Below are positions 27,211 to 35,174 of a stretch of 64,000 nt of DNA, piece after piece; within the stretch, counting starts at the first letter, position 1, and each line of letters begins with the position of its first letter. Source of the DNA: Roseomonas haemaphysalidis (GTDB taxonomy: Bacteria > Pseudomonadota > Alphaproteobacteria > Acetobacterales > Acetobacteraceae). The stretch lies in contig NZ_CP061177.1 of assembly GCF_017355405.1 (NCBI RefSeq), forward strand, positions 806,001 through 870,000. Direction: 5' to 3'. The notes under the pieces are model-generated. The model was given only the letters and a program-made list of their open reading frames with translations. It was not told where the DNA came from and made no database searches. The translations under genes were made by a program, and so were the position numbers.

Positions 27211-27519
27211 TCAGCCCCGGCGGCGGGACTTTTCCCGCCGCACGTCGCCGCCGTGGTGCAGCCCGGCGGCGTAGCACTGGCGCACCGCCGCCAGCATCAG
27301 CCGGGAATGCGTGATGCCAAGCGGCGCGCCCGGCATGGCCGCGCGCTGCACCGTGTCGATCACCGCCATGCCGCCCGGCGTTTCTTCCAGCGCGAAGTCC
27401 CGCACATGGCCGGCCAGCCCGTCGCGGCGGCCGAGAGCCGCGGCCTTGGCCATCGCGGCCTCGCTGATGGCGGGCCAGGGGGCGTCGGGAGTGGCGGGTT
27501 GGATTTGCATGATGGGCAT
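27211..27519 (-). CDS. Small hypothetical protein in the flagellar locus
   Basis: A 102-aa protein with no recognised family: an Ala-rich centre (AISEAAMAKAAALGRRDGLAGHVRDFALEE), then GGMAVIDTVQRAAMPGAPLGITHSRLMLAAVRQCYAAGLHHG and a basic C-terminus. No signal or membrane segment is seen. The start could be 27519 or 27510. The stop abuts that of the transglycosylase. An exact TGCGAAAAA element lies 65 nt upstream on its own strand, which links it to flagellar expression. Confidence 0.55.
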   Translation of the reverse strand: MPIMQIQPATPDAPWPAISEAAMAKAAALGRRDGLAGHVRDFALEETPGGMAVIDTVQRAAMPGAPLGITHSRLMLAAVRQCYAAGLHHGGDVRREKSRRRG

Positions 27520-27575
27520 ATTCCAGCGGGTTGCGGGGCTTTCTTCGTCGCAGCCCGGAGGCGCCGCGTCAAACA

Positions 27576-27617
27576 TTTTTCGCATTACCTGATCGATTCG
27601 AATTTCTTTGCGAAATA
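27576..27617. promoter_or_regulatory. Divergent pair of TGCGAAA elements
   Basis: TGCGAAAAA on the minus strand (27584-27576) and TGCGAAATA on the plus strand (27609-27617) face away from each other in an AT-rich patch. Each lies 65 nt from the start of the gene it faces (27519 and 27674), a symmetrical divergent promoter layout. Confidence 0.55.
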
Positions 27618-27673
27618 TTTCCAAATCCTGGCGATGCTGCGTGTTCTCGAATCCATCCGCGGAGACTTTCGCC

Positions 27674-28327
27674 ATGCCACGGCCACGCCAAAACGGCTTC
27701 AGCCTGCTCACCGCCACCGGCCTGGTCGGCCTTGCCGGGTGGGGCGTGGCACTGGGCGCCGTGCCGGAACTCGCCGGCACGCCGGACCCCTGGGGCGCCG
27801 CGCCGCTGGCGGTGCTGGGACTCGCCGCCTGGATGCGGCGGCGGCGGGAACAGCGCATCGCCGCCCGGCTGCGGGACCTGCGCATCAGCGTTTGCCTGCC
27901 TGCGGCCCCGGCCGCCGGGCTGCGTGACCAGGAGCTGGCCTTCTCCCTGGCCGGCCAGGGCTGCTGGCATGCCCGGCGCGCCGGCTGGCAGGTGGAACTG
28001 CGGCAGCAGGCGGCGACGGCCCCGGGCTGGCATCTCAGCCTGATCCGGCTGGACTGCACCGACCCGGCCTTGCCGCTGGCGGCGGCGGCTTCGCTGGATG
28101 CGCTATTGCGGCTGTCGCGCGGGCTGCTGGCGGGCATGGAGCAGCCGGGGCTGCGCGAGCTGCTGGACTGCGACCTCGCCTTTCCCCTGCCGGGGCTGGC
28201 GGCGGCTGGCATCACCGCCCTGGCGGAAGGTGGTTTCGCGCTGCACGAGGCCGAAGGCTGCCGTGCCATCGCCCCCGAGCAGGCGGAAGCCCTGCTGCTG
28301 CGCGGCAGCGTGGTGACCGCGTTCTGA
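27674..28327 (+). CDS. Hypothetical membrane-anchored protein
   Basis: The 217-aa protein begins MPRPRQNGFSLLTATGLVGLAGWGVALG, with two hydrophobic segments at about residues 9-28 and 38-52 (PWGAAPLAVLGLAAW), then a basic RRRREQR stretch and a globular domain, ISVCLPAAPAAGLRDQELAFSLAGQGCWHARR. No family is recognised. GGAG precedes the ATG at 27674. It sits between flagellar units, carries a TGCGAAATA element 65 nt upstream and is followed by a strong terminator. Confidence 0.6.
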   Translation: MPRPRQNGFSLLTATGLVGLAGWGVALGAVPELAGTPDPWGAAPLAVLGLAAWMRRRREQRIAARLRDLRISVCLPAAPAAGLRDQELAFSLAGQGCWHARRAGWQVELRQQAATAPGWHLSLIRLDCTDPALPLAAAASLDALLRLSRGLLAGMEQPGLRELLDCDLAFPLPGLAAAGITALAEGGFALHEAEGCRAIAPEQAEALLLRGSVVTAF

Positions 28328-28410
28328 AGTGGCGGCCGGGACGGGGAGGGGATTCCTTCTCCGTCCCGGAACCCGGGCCACGGGTCGCCATGCTGCCCGG
28401 TGGCCTCAAG

Positions 28411-28450
28411 CAGAAAGGGCCCGGGGAACCATTCCCCCGGGCCCTTTCTG
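28411..28450. terminator. Strong bidirectional terminator
   Basis: A perfect 16-bp stem, CAGAAAGGGCCCGGGG at 28411-28426 and its complement at 28435-28450 with an 8-nt loop, lies exactly between two convergent genes; runs of A and T flank the GC core on both sides. Confidence 0.85.
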
Positions 28451-28453
28451 CCT

Positions 28454-29140
28454 TCAGCGGCGGAACACGTCCCGCCGCCCGGCGATCTCTTGCGTCACGG
28501 CCAGGGCGGAAAGCTGCTCCATGTTGGCCAGGATCGGCCCCGCCTGGCGCTCCGGGATCTTCAGCAGGATGGTCGCGGCACGCGGTGCTTCCAGCTTGTC
28601 CAGCACCTTGGCGGCCTGCTGCGGGCGCATGTTGACGTAGAGCGCCACCAGCGCGTCCAGGTCGGCCTCGGCGGCGGAGCCTTCGCGCACCACCAGCCGC
28701 TCCACCTCTTCGCGCAGCCGGGTCAGCTCGCCGATCTGGCTGCGCGCCATGCCTTCGGCGGCCTGCACGCGTGCCTCGCGCAGGTCCAGCGCGCGTTCGC
28801 GGCGCTCCACCTCCGCCTGGCGGCGGCCGATCTCCAGCAACAGGCGCCCCTCGCCGGGGCGGTCCTCGCCCAGCGGGTTGGGGCGGGCGGGGCCGGCCAG
28901 GGTGTCGGACACCCGGGGCAGGGCCACCACGCCTTCACGCAGCGCCACGGGCCGCAATGCCGGCGGCGGCGGCGCGGGGGCGGCCGTCGCGGTGGCATCG
29001 GGCCAGGCGGGCAGCAGCGGCGCCAGCCCTTCCAACCGGCCGGGCAGCAGCGCCGCCAGCCCCAGCGCCATCAGCGGCAGGCCCATGCGAGGGCCCAGCA
29101 GGCGGTCGCGCCAGCGGGGCGGGGGTTTTTGCGGGCTCAT
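28454..29140 (-). CDS. motE: MotE-like periplasmic flagellar protein
   Basis: The 228-aa protein has one N-terminal membrane segment (about 20-40: GLPLMALGLAALLPG), a Pro-rich linker, a coiled coil at about 95-150 (GRRQAEVERRERALDLREARVQAAEG), and a C-terminal MgtE-N-like domain, LVALYVNMRPQQAAKVLDKLEAPRAATILLKIPERQAGPILANM. This is the layout of MotE, a chaperone of the MotC periplasmic motility protein in rhizobia. The ATG at 29140 is chosen over an upstream TTG. It ends the fliL-fliM unit. No MotC gene is seen here. Confidence 0.6.
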   Translation of the reverse strand: MSPQKPPPRWRDRLLGPRMGLPLMALGLAALLPGRLEGLAPLLPAWPDATATAAPAPPPPALRPVALREGVVALPRVSDTLAGPARPNPLGEDRPGEGRLLLEIGRRQAEVERRERALDLREARVQAAEGMARSQIGELTRLREEVERLVVREGSAAEADLDALVALYVNMRPQQAAKVLDKLEAPRAATILLKIPERQAGPILANMEQLSALAVTQEIAGRRDVFRR

Positions 29141-29151
29141 GCGCGCATTCC

Positions 29152-29748
29152 TCAATCAAGCGTCAGGCGGAACACCCGCCGTTCGGCCGCCGCTGGCTGT
29201 TCCGCCGGCGGGGCGGGAAAGATCATCTCGGCCGCCAACAGGCGCTCCACCGCGGCTTCGGCCAGGCGCTCGGGCGAAAGCGCCGGCTCGGGCAGCACCA
29301 GCAAGGGCTCCGGCGGCGCGTGCTCCAGCACCGCGGCGGTGGCGGGGCGGCCGGCCAGGCGCTCGGCCAGTCCCAGCGGCTCGGCCAGGGCGCGCGGCGG
29401 GGCGGCGGCGCGGGCGGCCTGCAGCTTGCGGTTCTGCCGCAGCGCCTGGTCCAGCCGCGTGGCCACCTCCTCCGCCTGGCGGGATGCGGCGTTCAGCTCC
29501 TGCGCCACGCGGCGGCAGGCGGTGATCTTGCCGTCCACCTCGCCGATGCCGTCGCGCACCTTCTGCGCGATGCCGCCGGCCGAGGCGTCGAGCCGCTTGG
29601 AAGCGGCGTCGAGCTGGCCGATCACGTCGCCGGCGGAGTCGAGCGCGCTGCGCAGCCGCCCCATGCGGCGGTACAGCAGCCCGATCCAGCCGGACTGCGC
29701 GGCCAGCACCGCCAGGGCTGCCGCGTCCAGGATTTGCGTGGTGTTCAC
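29152..29748 (-). CDS. Membrane-anchored coiled-coil protein (DUF6468-like)
   Basis: The 198-aa protein begins with a membrane segment (ILDAAALAVLAAQSGWIGLLY), followed by a coiled coil at about residues 28-105 (RMGRLRSALDSAGDVIGQLDAASKRLD and RQAEEVATRLDQALRQNRKL) and an Ala/Pro-rich tail. It resembles the DUF6468 proteins that accompany fliM in Rhodospirillales. The start is GTG at 29748 with AGGAG eight bases before it. It lies between fliM and the MotE-like gene; a motor-associated role is inferred from position only. Confidence 0.65.
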   Translation of the reverse strand: MNTTQILDAAALAVLAAQSGWIGLLYRRMGRLRSALDSAGDVIGQLDAASKRLDASAGGIAQKVRDGIGEVDGKITACRRVAQELNAASRQAEEVATRLDQALRQNRKLQAARAAAPPRALAEPLGLAERLAGRPATAAVLEHAPPEPLLVLPEPALSPERLAEAAVERLLAAEMIFPAPPAEQPAAAERRVFRLTLD

Positions 29749-29759
29749 AAGGCTTCTCC

Positions 29760-30818
29760 TCAGTGCTCGGTGATGGCCGGCGTGTCGCCGGGCCAGTCCT
29801 TCTCGATCACGCACTCCTCGACGCGCAGCACGACGCGCTCGTCCTTGGCCGCCATGCGGGCGCGGCACACCAGCAGCCCCTGGCAAAAGACGTCGAGCGG
29901 CTCTTCCTGCCGGCGGTCCAGCTCCACCACCGTGCCGGGCTGCCAGCGCGCCACGTCGGCGAAGGACATCACCCGCTGCTCGATCACCGCCGTCAGGTCG
30001 GCGCTGGCGCGCGGCAGCTCCTCGGCCAGATGGGAGCGCCAGATGGTGTCGCCGCCGCTTTTCTTGCCCAGCACCTCCTGGCTCAGCAGGTCGCGCACCG
30101 GCTCGATGGAGGCGTAGGGCAACAGGAAGTCGATGTGCCCGCCGCGCCCTTCCATGGTGATCTCGGCACGGAAGGTCAGCGCGGCGGCGGTGGGCTTGGT
30201 GATCAGCGCGTAGCCGGGCGTGATCTCGAAGCGCTCCAGCCGGAAGGTGGCGGGCGAGACCGCCTCGAAGGCGCGGCTCATGTCCTGCGTCAGCAGGCCC
30301 ACGAACTTTTCCACGAAGGCCCGCTCGATCGGCGTGTAGGGGCGGCCCTCGATCGGCTGCACGGCGTTGCGCCGGCCGCCCAGCAGGATGTCCACGATGG
30401 AGCCGATCAGCTGCGAATCGAGCGCCGCGAGGCAATAGCCGTCCCATTCCTCGATGCGAATGATGCCGATCATCGCGGGCAGGGTGATGGTGTCCAGAAA
30501 GGCACCGACGCGCACCGGGCGCATGCGGTCGATCACCGCGTCCGCGTTGTCGGCGGTGAACTTGCGGATGCTGGTGGTGAGCAGGCGGGCAAGCCGGTCC
30601 ACCACGATGTCGAGCATCGGCAGCTTCTCGTAGCGCACCGCGCCGCCGACCAGGGCTTCCAGCCCGCTCCGGGGTGCTTCCGGCTCGGCCGATTCGCCGC
30701 CGCCGAACAGGTCGTCGATGTCGTTCTGGCCCATGGCGACGCCGGCGGCGCCCCAGTCGGCCATCATGTCATCCACCGGCGGCGGGGCGTCCGGCGGCGT
30801 GGGTTCGGTTCCGCTCAT
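29760..30818 (-). CDS. fliM: Flagellar motor switch protein FliM
   Basis: FliM is the C-ring switch subunit that binds phospho-CheY. The 352-aa protein has the N-terminal GQNDIDDLFGGG segment (the CheY/FliN-type peptide, near residue 30), a central CheC-like domain (PVRVGAFLDTITLPAMIGIIRIEEWDG) and a C-terminal SpoA domain with LTAVIEQRVMSFADVARWQPGTVV. The start ATG at 30818 follows the fliL stop by 5 nt. The 20-30 residues before the DDLF motif are longer than average. Confidence 0.95.
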   Translation of the reverse strand: MSGTEPTPPDAPPPVDDMMADWGAAGVAMGQNDIDDLFGGGESAEPEAPRSGLEALVGGAVRYEKLPMLDIVVDRLARLLTTSIRKFTADNADAVIDRMRPVRVGAFLDTITLPAMIGIIRIEEWDGYCLAALDSQLIGSIVDILLGGRRNAVQPIEGRPYTPIERAFVEKFVGLLTQDMSRAFEAVSPATFRLERFEITPGYALITKPTAAALTFRAEITMEGRGGHIDFLLPYASIEPVRDLLSQEVLGKKSGGDTIWRSHLAEELPRASADLTAVIEQRVMSFADVARWQPGTVVELDRRQEEPLDVFCQGLLVCRARMAAKDERVVLRVEECVIEKDWPGDTPAITEH

Positions 30819-30823
30819 GGTGC

Positions 30824-31336
30824 TCAGGCCACCACGAAGCCGGTGACCAGCACGTCCCGCACCCGGCCCTCGCCGAGCAGCAGGTCCAGGCGGCGCAACA
30901 GGTCGCCGCGCAGCCGGTCCATCGCCAGCGCGCCTTCCATCTCGCCGTCGCGCAGCGTGCGCAGGTACAAGACCAAGCTGTCGTAGACGCGCGGATTGCC
31001 GATGTCGGGCACGGGCTGCGCCGGATCGGCGGCGACCTCCACCGCCAGCTTCAGGCGCAGCTGGCGTGGCCGGCCGCCATTGGGCAGCGTCACCGTCATT
31101 TCCGGCAGCTCGACAAAGACCGGCCGGGTCAGCGGCGCCACGGCGGGCGCAGCGTCGGATGCTTCGGCAGATTGGCCAGAGATAATTTTTCGCACGGCAT
31201 CGGACACGCCGGGCACCAGCACAAAGGCGGCAGCGCCGCCACCGCCGAGCAGCAGCACGGCTGCCAGGCCCAGCACCAGGGCCTTGCCTCCCTTCTTTCT
31301 GGATTTTTTCGCAGAAGTCTCTGTGGTGGCCGACAT
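30824..31336 (-). CDS. fliL: Flagellar basal-body-associated protein FliL
   Basis: FliL is a single-span inner membrane protein that surrounds or supports the stator. The 170-aa protein has a Lys-rich N-terminus (TSAKKSRKKGGK), a membrane helix at about 17-38 (ALVLGLAAVLLLGGGGAAAFVL) and a periplasmic domain with VFVELPEMTVTLPNGGRPRQLRLKLAVEV and ending RVRDVLVTGFVVA. The ATG at 31336 has GGGAG upstream. It leads the fliL-fliM-DUF6468-motE unit. A second FliL-like gene lies at 63291. Confidence 0.93.
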   Translation of the reverse strand: MSATTETSAKKSRKKGGKALVLGLAAVLLLGGGGAAAFVLVPGVSDAVRKIISGQSAEASDAAPAVAPLTRPVFVELPEMTVTLPNGGRPRQLRLKLAVEVAADPAQPVPDIGNPRVYDSLVLYLRTLRDGEMEGALAMDRLRGDLLRRLDLLLGEGRVRDVLVTGFVVA

Positions 31337-31362
31337 AGCAGGGGATCTCCCGGCAAAAGCGA

Positions 31363-31415
31363 TTTTTCGCGCGACAAGCGGTGTGCTGCTGGGTATAACC
31401 CGACGCGCTTTCGCA
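31363..31415 (-). promoter_or_regulatory. Two GCGAAA elements before fliL
   Basis: CGCGAAAAA at 31371-31363 and TGCGAAAG at 31415-31408 lie on the fliL strand, 35 and 79 nt before the start; their first bases are 44 nt apart, four helical turns at 11 bp. Confidence 0.5.
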
Positions 31416-31477
31416 TTCCATGCCAAAAACACTTGGTGCCGAAGACAGTTCGGTCCCGCCAGGACGGCGGGGGAGAA

Positions 31478-31485
31478 TGCGAAAG
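31478..31485 (+). promoter_or_regulatory. TGCGAAAG element at the fliF start
   Basis: This copy lies on the fliF strand and ends just before the ATG at 31486. If it is a promoter element, the real fliF start would be the ATG at 31516. Confidence 0.35.
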
Positions 31486-33120
31486 ATGGACGGCCAGAAC
31501 GGGACGACAGTATCGATGCAGCAAGCCAGCACGCTCCGACCCGGCTTCGACCTGGGTGCCATGGGTCCCGCCCTGGCCCGCCTGGGGCCGACGAAGCTGG
31601 GCGCCATGGGGGTGGTCGCCGCCGCCGCCATTCTGGCCGTGGTGATGGTGGCGCGCGCGCCGCAATCGGCCAACGGCCTGCTTTATGCCGGGCTGGACCC
31701 GTCCGAGGCCGGGCGCATCGTCGCCCGGCTGGAAGAGATGAAGGTGCCGGTGGAAGCGCGCGGCGATGGCAGCGTGATGGTGCCGGCCGAGCAGGTGGCC
31801 CGCCTGCGCATGCAGATGGCGAGCGAGGGCCTGCCGCGGCAGACCGGCGCCGGCTACGAGCTGCTCGACCAAGCCAACCCCATGCAGATGACCTCCTTCA
31901 TGCAGCGCATCCAGCGGGTGCGGGCGCTGGAAGGGGAGCTGGCGCGCACCATCATCACCATGCAGGGCGTGCGCACCGCCCGCGTGCACATCGTGCTGCC
32001 CGAGCGCGAGAGTTTTTCGCGCGATGCGCCGCCCCCCACCGCCTCGGTCACCGTCACCACCAGCATCGGCGCGCGGCTGGGCGCCGGGCAGGCGCAGGCG
32101 ATCCGCCTGCTGGTGGCCGGTGCGGTGCCGCGGCTGCGGCAGGAAGACGTGTCCGTGGTCGACCCCACCGGCATCGTGCTGGCGGCCGATGGCGGCATGG
32201 GCGCCGCCGCCGGCCGCATCGGCGAGCTGCGCGCGGCGCAGGAGCATCTGCTGCAGAAGTCGGTCCTGGACCTGCTGGAGCCGATCGTCGGCCGCGGCAA
32301 GGTACGCGCCATCGCCTCGGTCGAGATCGAGGGCGCGCGCACCGTGGCGCGGGCCGAAACCTTCGATCCCATGGGCCAGGTGGAGCGCGGCCGGCAAAGC
32401 CAGACGGAAGCCGAAAGCAGCGAGGAAGGCCGCGGGCAGCAGCCGGTGACGGTGGGGCAGAACCTGCCCAACCAGCAGACCGGTGGCAACCAGGGCCGCA
32501 GCAGCAACAGCACCAGCCGCAACAACGAGACGGTGAACTACGAGATCTCCTCCAAGGTGGAGGAAACCACGCGCGAGCCGGGGGCGGTCAAGCGCGTCAG
32601 CGTCGCCGTCGTGGTGGACGGACTGACCGCCGCTGACGGCAGCGCGCAGCCCCGCCCCAAGGAGGATCTGGACCGGCTGGCGGCGCTGGTGCGCTCGGCG
32701 GTCGGCTTCAACCAGCAACGCGGCGACATCGTGACGGTGGACACCCTGCGCTTCATCCCCGACGAGGGCGCCGGCAGCCTGGCCAGCGTCGAGGCGGAGG
32801 GCGGCACGCGCGTCAGCACGACACAGCTGGTGGTGGCGGGGCTGCTGCTGCTGGCCACCCTTGGCACCGCCGGCGTGCTGATGCGCCGCCGCCGCACCCG
32901 CCTGCGCCGCCTGGCTGCCGACCTGGCCGCCGCGGAGGCCGCCGCCGCCGCCGAGGCCGCCATGGCGCTGGACCCGATGGAAGAGGCCATCGCCACTGTG
33001 GGCCAGGACATCCAGATCCGCATCTCCTCGCTCAATGCCTTGAACGAACTGGTCGACCAGCGGCCGGACGAGGCGCTGGCGGTGATCCGCACCTGGATCG
33101 AGGAAGGGGCGCCGGCATGA
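31486..33120 (+). CDS. fliF: Flagellar MS-ring protein FliF
   Basis: FliF forms the MS ring in the inner membrane. The 544-aa protein has a first membrane helix near residues 40-60 (GAMGVVAAAAILAVVMVA), the ring-building domains with LYAGLDPSEAGRIVARLEEMKVP, ANPMQMTSFMQRIQRVRALEGELARTI and VDPTGIVLA, a Gln/Asn/Ser-rich periplasmic insert near 330-370, a second membrane helix near 465-485 and a cytoplasmic tail that binds FliG. GGAG lies ten bases before the chosen ATG at 31486; ATGs at 31477 and 31516 are alternatives. It overlaps fliH by 4 nt. Confidence 0.95.
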   Translation: MDGQNGTTVSMQQASTLRPGFDLGAMGPALARLGPTKLGAMGVVAAAAILAVVMVARAPQSANGLLYAGLDPSEAGRIVARLEEMKVPVEARGDGSVMVPAEQVARLRMQMASEGLPRQTGAGYELLDQANPMQMTSFMQRIQRVRALEGELARTIITMQGVRTARVHIVLPERESFSRDAPPPTASVTVTTSIGARLGAGQAQAIRLLVAGAVPRLRQEDVSVVDPTGIVLAADGGMGAAAGRIGELRAAQEHLLQKSVLDLLEPIVGRGKVRAIASVEIEGARTVARAETFDPMGQVERGRQSQTEAESSEEGRGQQPVTVGQNLPNQQTGGNQGRSSNSTSRNNETVNYEISSKVEETTREPGAVKRVSVAVVVDGLTAADGSAQPRPKEDLDRLAALVRSAVGFNQQRGDIVTVDTLRFIPDEGAGSLASVEAEGGTRVSTTQLVVAGLLLLATLGTAGVLMRRRRTRLRRLAADLAAAEAAAAAEAAMALDPMEEAIATVGQDIQIRISSLNALNELVDQRPDEALAVIRTWIEEGAPA

Positions 33121-33806
33121 GCCTGCACCTCGCCCCCCGGCCCTATCTGCCCCCCTCGCTCGGCTTGCTGCTGGAAGACGAGCACGGCACCGCCGCCGGC
33201 CGCCGGCAGGAGGAGGAGCGGCTGCGCTCCGGCGCCTTTGACGCCGGCCGCCGCCGTGGCCTGGAGGACGGGCTGGCCCAGGGCCGCGCCGAAGGGGCCG
33301 CCGAGGCCGCCGCCGAAGCCGCCCGCGTGCTGGAGCAGGCGGTGGCCGAGCGGGCGGCGCAGGGCGCCGGCGCCGCGGTGGCCGCGCTGCACCGCCTGCT
33401 GGAGCGGCGGGCGGAAGACCGGCGCACGCTGGATACCGATGCCCGGGCCGCGCTGATCGCCGCCCTGCAGGCGGTGTTGCCGGCGCTGCTGGCGCGCGAA
33501 GCCGGTGGCGAGATCGCCGCCATGCTGGCCGAGGTGCTGTGCGAGCGGGGCGAGGACGTGATCCTGCTGTCCGCGCATCCCGACACGCTGGACGCGATGC
33601 GGCGCGAGGGCTTTCCCGCGCTGCAGGCGCAGCCCGCCCGCATCCGCCTGCTGCCCGAGCCCGCGATGCCCCCGGGCGCCGCCGAGGCGTCCTGGGTCAG
33701 CGGCGGCCTGATCCATCGCCCGGAGGCCCTGGTGGCCCGGGCCCTCGCCATCCTGGCGCCGCCCGTGGCGGTGCCGTCCGAAACCTTGCAGGAGCAAGCG
33801 CCATGA
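33117..33806 (+). CDS. fliH: Flagellar assembly protein FliH
   Basis: FliH is the stator-like regulator of the FliI export ATPase. The 229-aa protein has the Ala/Gly/Glu-rich middle with GxxxG-like repeats (GRRRGLEDGLAQGRAEGAAEAAAEAARVLEQ, about residues 43-75) and a C-terminal domain ending WVSGGLIHRPEALVARALAIL. Its start overlaps fliF, and its stop overlaps fliN. Unlike many clusters fliG does not separate it from fliF, and its partner fliI is 23 kb away on the other strand. Divergent sequence makes position the main support. Confidence 0.85.
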   Translation: MSLHLAPRPYLPPSLGLLLEDEHGTAAGRRQEEERLRSGAFDAGRRRGLEDGLAQGRAEGAAEAAAEAARVLEQAVAERAAQGAGAAVAALHRLLERRAEDRRTLDTDARAALIAALQAVLPALLAREAGGEIAAMLAEVLCERGEDVILLSAHPDTLDAMRREGFPALQAQPARIRLLPEPAMPPGAAEASWVSGGLIHRPEALVARALAILAPPVAVPSETLQEQAP

Positions 33807-34084
33807 ACGCCGAAGTCAACGCCGAGAACCCGTTCCTGACCGACCGCAAGCCGCGCATCATGGACATTCCGGTCAACGTGCAGGTGGTGCTGGGCAGCAA
33901 GCGCCTGCCGATGGCGGCGCTGTTCAACCTCAGCCGGGGCTCCGTCATCGAGTTCGACAAGAAGGTGGGCGAGCCGGTGGACCTGCTGGCCAACGAGCGG
34001 CTGATCGCCCGCGGCGAGATCCAGATCACCGACGACGGCCGGCTGTCGATCTCGATCACCGAGATCGTGTCCTCCGCCGCCTGA
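33803..34084 (+). CDS. fliN: Flagellar motor switch protein FliN
   Basis: FliN forms the lower C ring and binds FliH for export. The 93-aa protein is essentially one SpoA domain, IMDIPVNVQVVLGSKRLPMAALFNLSRGSVIEFDKKVGEPVDLLANERLIARGEIQI, near the minimum length for FliN. The ATG at 33803 overlaps the fliH stop (ATGA), with AGGAG seven bases before it. fliP follows after 29 nt with no fliO-like gene between. Confidence 0.95.
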   Translation: MNAEVNAENPFLTDRKPRIMDIPVNVQVVLGSKRLPMAALFNLSRGSVIEFDKKVGEPVDLLANERLIARGEIQITDDGRLSISITEIVSSAA

Positions 34085-34113
34085 CGCCGAACCTTTTGCT
34101 GAAAGCAGGCAGA

Positions 34114-34908
34114 ATGCCGCTTCCGAGAAGCCTGGCCCTCCCCCTGGCGGGCGCGATGCTGCTGCTGGCCGGGCCCGCCCTGGCGCAGAGCGTGTCGCTC
34201 AGCCTCGGCCCGCAGGGCGCCAACGCGGTGGCCAGCGGCGGGCAAAGCCTGACCACCAACGTGGTCGGGTTGATCGTCGCCACCTCGCTGCTGGCCATCG
34301 CGCCCGGCATCCTGGTGGTGGCCACCGCCTTCACGCGCATCGTGGTGGTGCTGTCCATGCTGCGCACCGCGCTCGGCCTGCAGCAGTCGCCGCCCAACAC
34401 CGTGATCGTCAGCCTGGCGCTGTTTCTGTCCGCCTTCGTGATGGCGCCGGTGCTGGAGCGCACCTGGAACGACGCGGCGCGGCCGCTGATCGAGGGTGCC
34501 ATCACCGAGGAGCAGGCGGCGGAGCGCGCCATCCGCCCGTTCCGCGACTTCATGGAACTGAACGTGCGCGAGCGGGAGCTGGCGCTGTTCATCGACATCG
34601 CCAAGTGGCAGCCGCCCGCCGGCACGCCGGCCGGCCCGCTGCCGCGTGCCCAGCGCGCCGAGGTGCCGCTGCATATCCTGGCGGCGGCGTTCCTGGTGTC
34701 GGAGCTGACCAAGGCCTTTCAGATCGGCTTTCTGCTGTTCCTGCCCTTCCTGGCGATCGACATGGCCATCAGCTCCGTGCTGATGGGCATGGGCATGATG
34801 ATGCTGCCGCCCGTGGTGGTCAGCCTGCCGTTCAAGCTGATCTTCTTTGTGCTGATCGATGGCTGGGCGCTGGTGGCCGGCGCGCTGGTGCGGGGCTTCT
34901 CCACGTGA
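34114..34908 (+). CDS. fliP: Flagellar export gate protein FliP
   Basis: FliP builds the export gate with FliQ and FliR. The 264-aa protein has a cleavable signal peptide (LALPLAGAMLLLAGPALAQ), then FliP signatures TAFTRIVVVLSMLRTALGLQQSPPN and LTKAFQIGFLLFLPFLAIDMAISSVLMGMGMMMLPP. The ATG at 34114 is taken over a TTG at 34096, with AGG six bases before. Its last codons overlap a small gene by GTGA. Confidence 0.96.
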   Translation: MPLPRSLALPLAGAMLLLAGPALAQSVSLSLGPQGANAVASGGQSLTTNVVGLIVATSLLAIAPGILVVATAFTRIVVVLSMLRTALGLQQSPPNTVIVSLALFLSAFVMAPVLERTWNDAARPLIEGAITEEQAAERAIRPFRDFMELNVRERELALFIDIAKWQPPAGTPAGPLPRAQRAEVPLHILAAAFLVSELTKAFQIGFLLFLPFLAIDMAISSVLMGMGMMMLPPVVVSLPFKLIFFVLIDGWALVAGALVRGFST

Positions 34909-35174
34909 GCGGCGGCCTCCGCATCCGCCGCAGGCGCCGGCTGGCCTCGGCGCTGCGCTGGTGCGCGGCGCAGGAGCCACCGCCGCCGGCCGCGGCGCTG
35001 GCATCGCTGGCCGAGCGGCTGGACGCGATGGGCGTGCCCGCCGAGGGCGCGAACCTGCCCGAGCGCCTGGCGCGGCTCGACCCCGGTGGCGCCGCGCCGC
35101 CCGAGGTGGTGGCGATGCTGGCTGCCATCCTGCAACCCCTGATGACCCTTTCTGCCCGGAGCAGCGACCCATGA
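34905..35174 (+). CDS. Small hypothetical protein between fliP and fliG
   Basis: An 89-aa protein with an Arg-rich start (RIRRRRRLASALRWCA), two amphipathic helices (PAAALASLAERLDAMGVP, NLPERLARLDPGGAAPPEVVAMLAAILQPLM) and no signal peptide. It is coupled at both ends: GTG at 34905 overlaps the fliP stop and its own stop overlaps the fliG ATG. No family is recognised; the tight packing suggests a small flagellar accessory or chaperone, which is inference. Confidence 0.6.
   Translation: MSGGLRIRRRRRLASALRWCAAQEPPPPAAALASLAERLDAMGVPAEGANLPERLARLDPGGAAPPEVVAMLAAILQPLMTLSARSSDP

Noticed and set aside
31186..31194. Exact TGCGAAAAA inside fliL
   Set aside because: It lies in the coding sequence (Val-Arg-Lys-Ile codons), more than 360 nt before the next start; not counted as a promoter copy, though the A-rich codons are unusual here.
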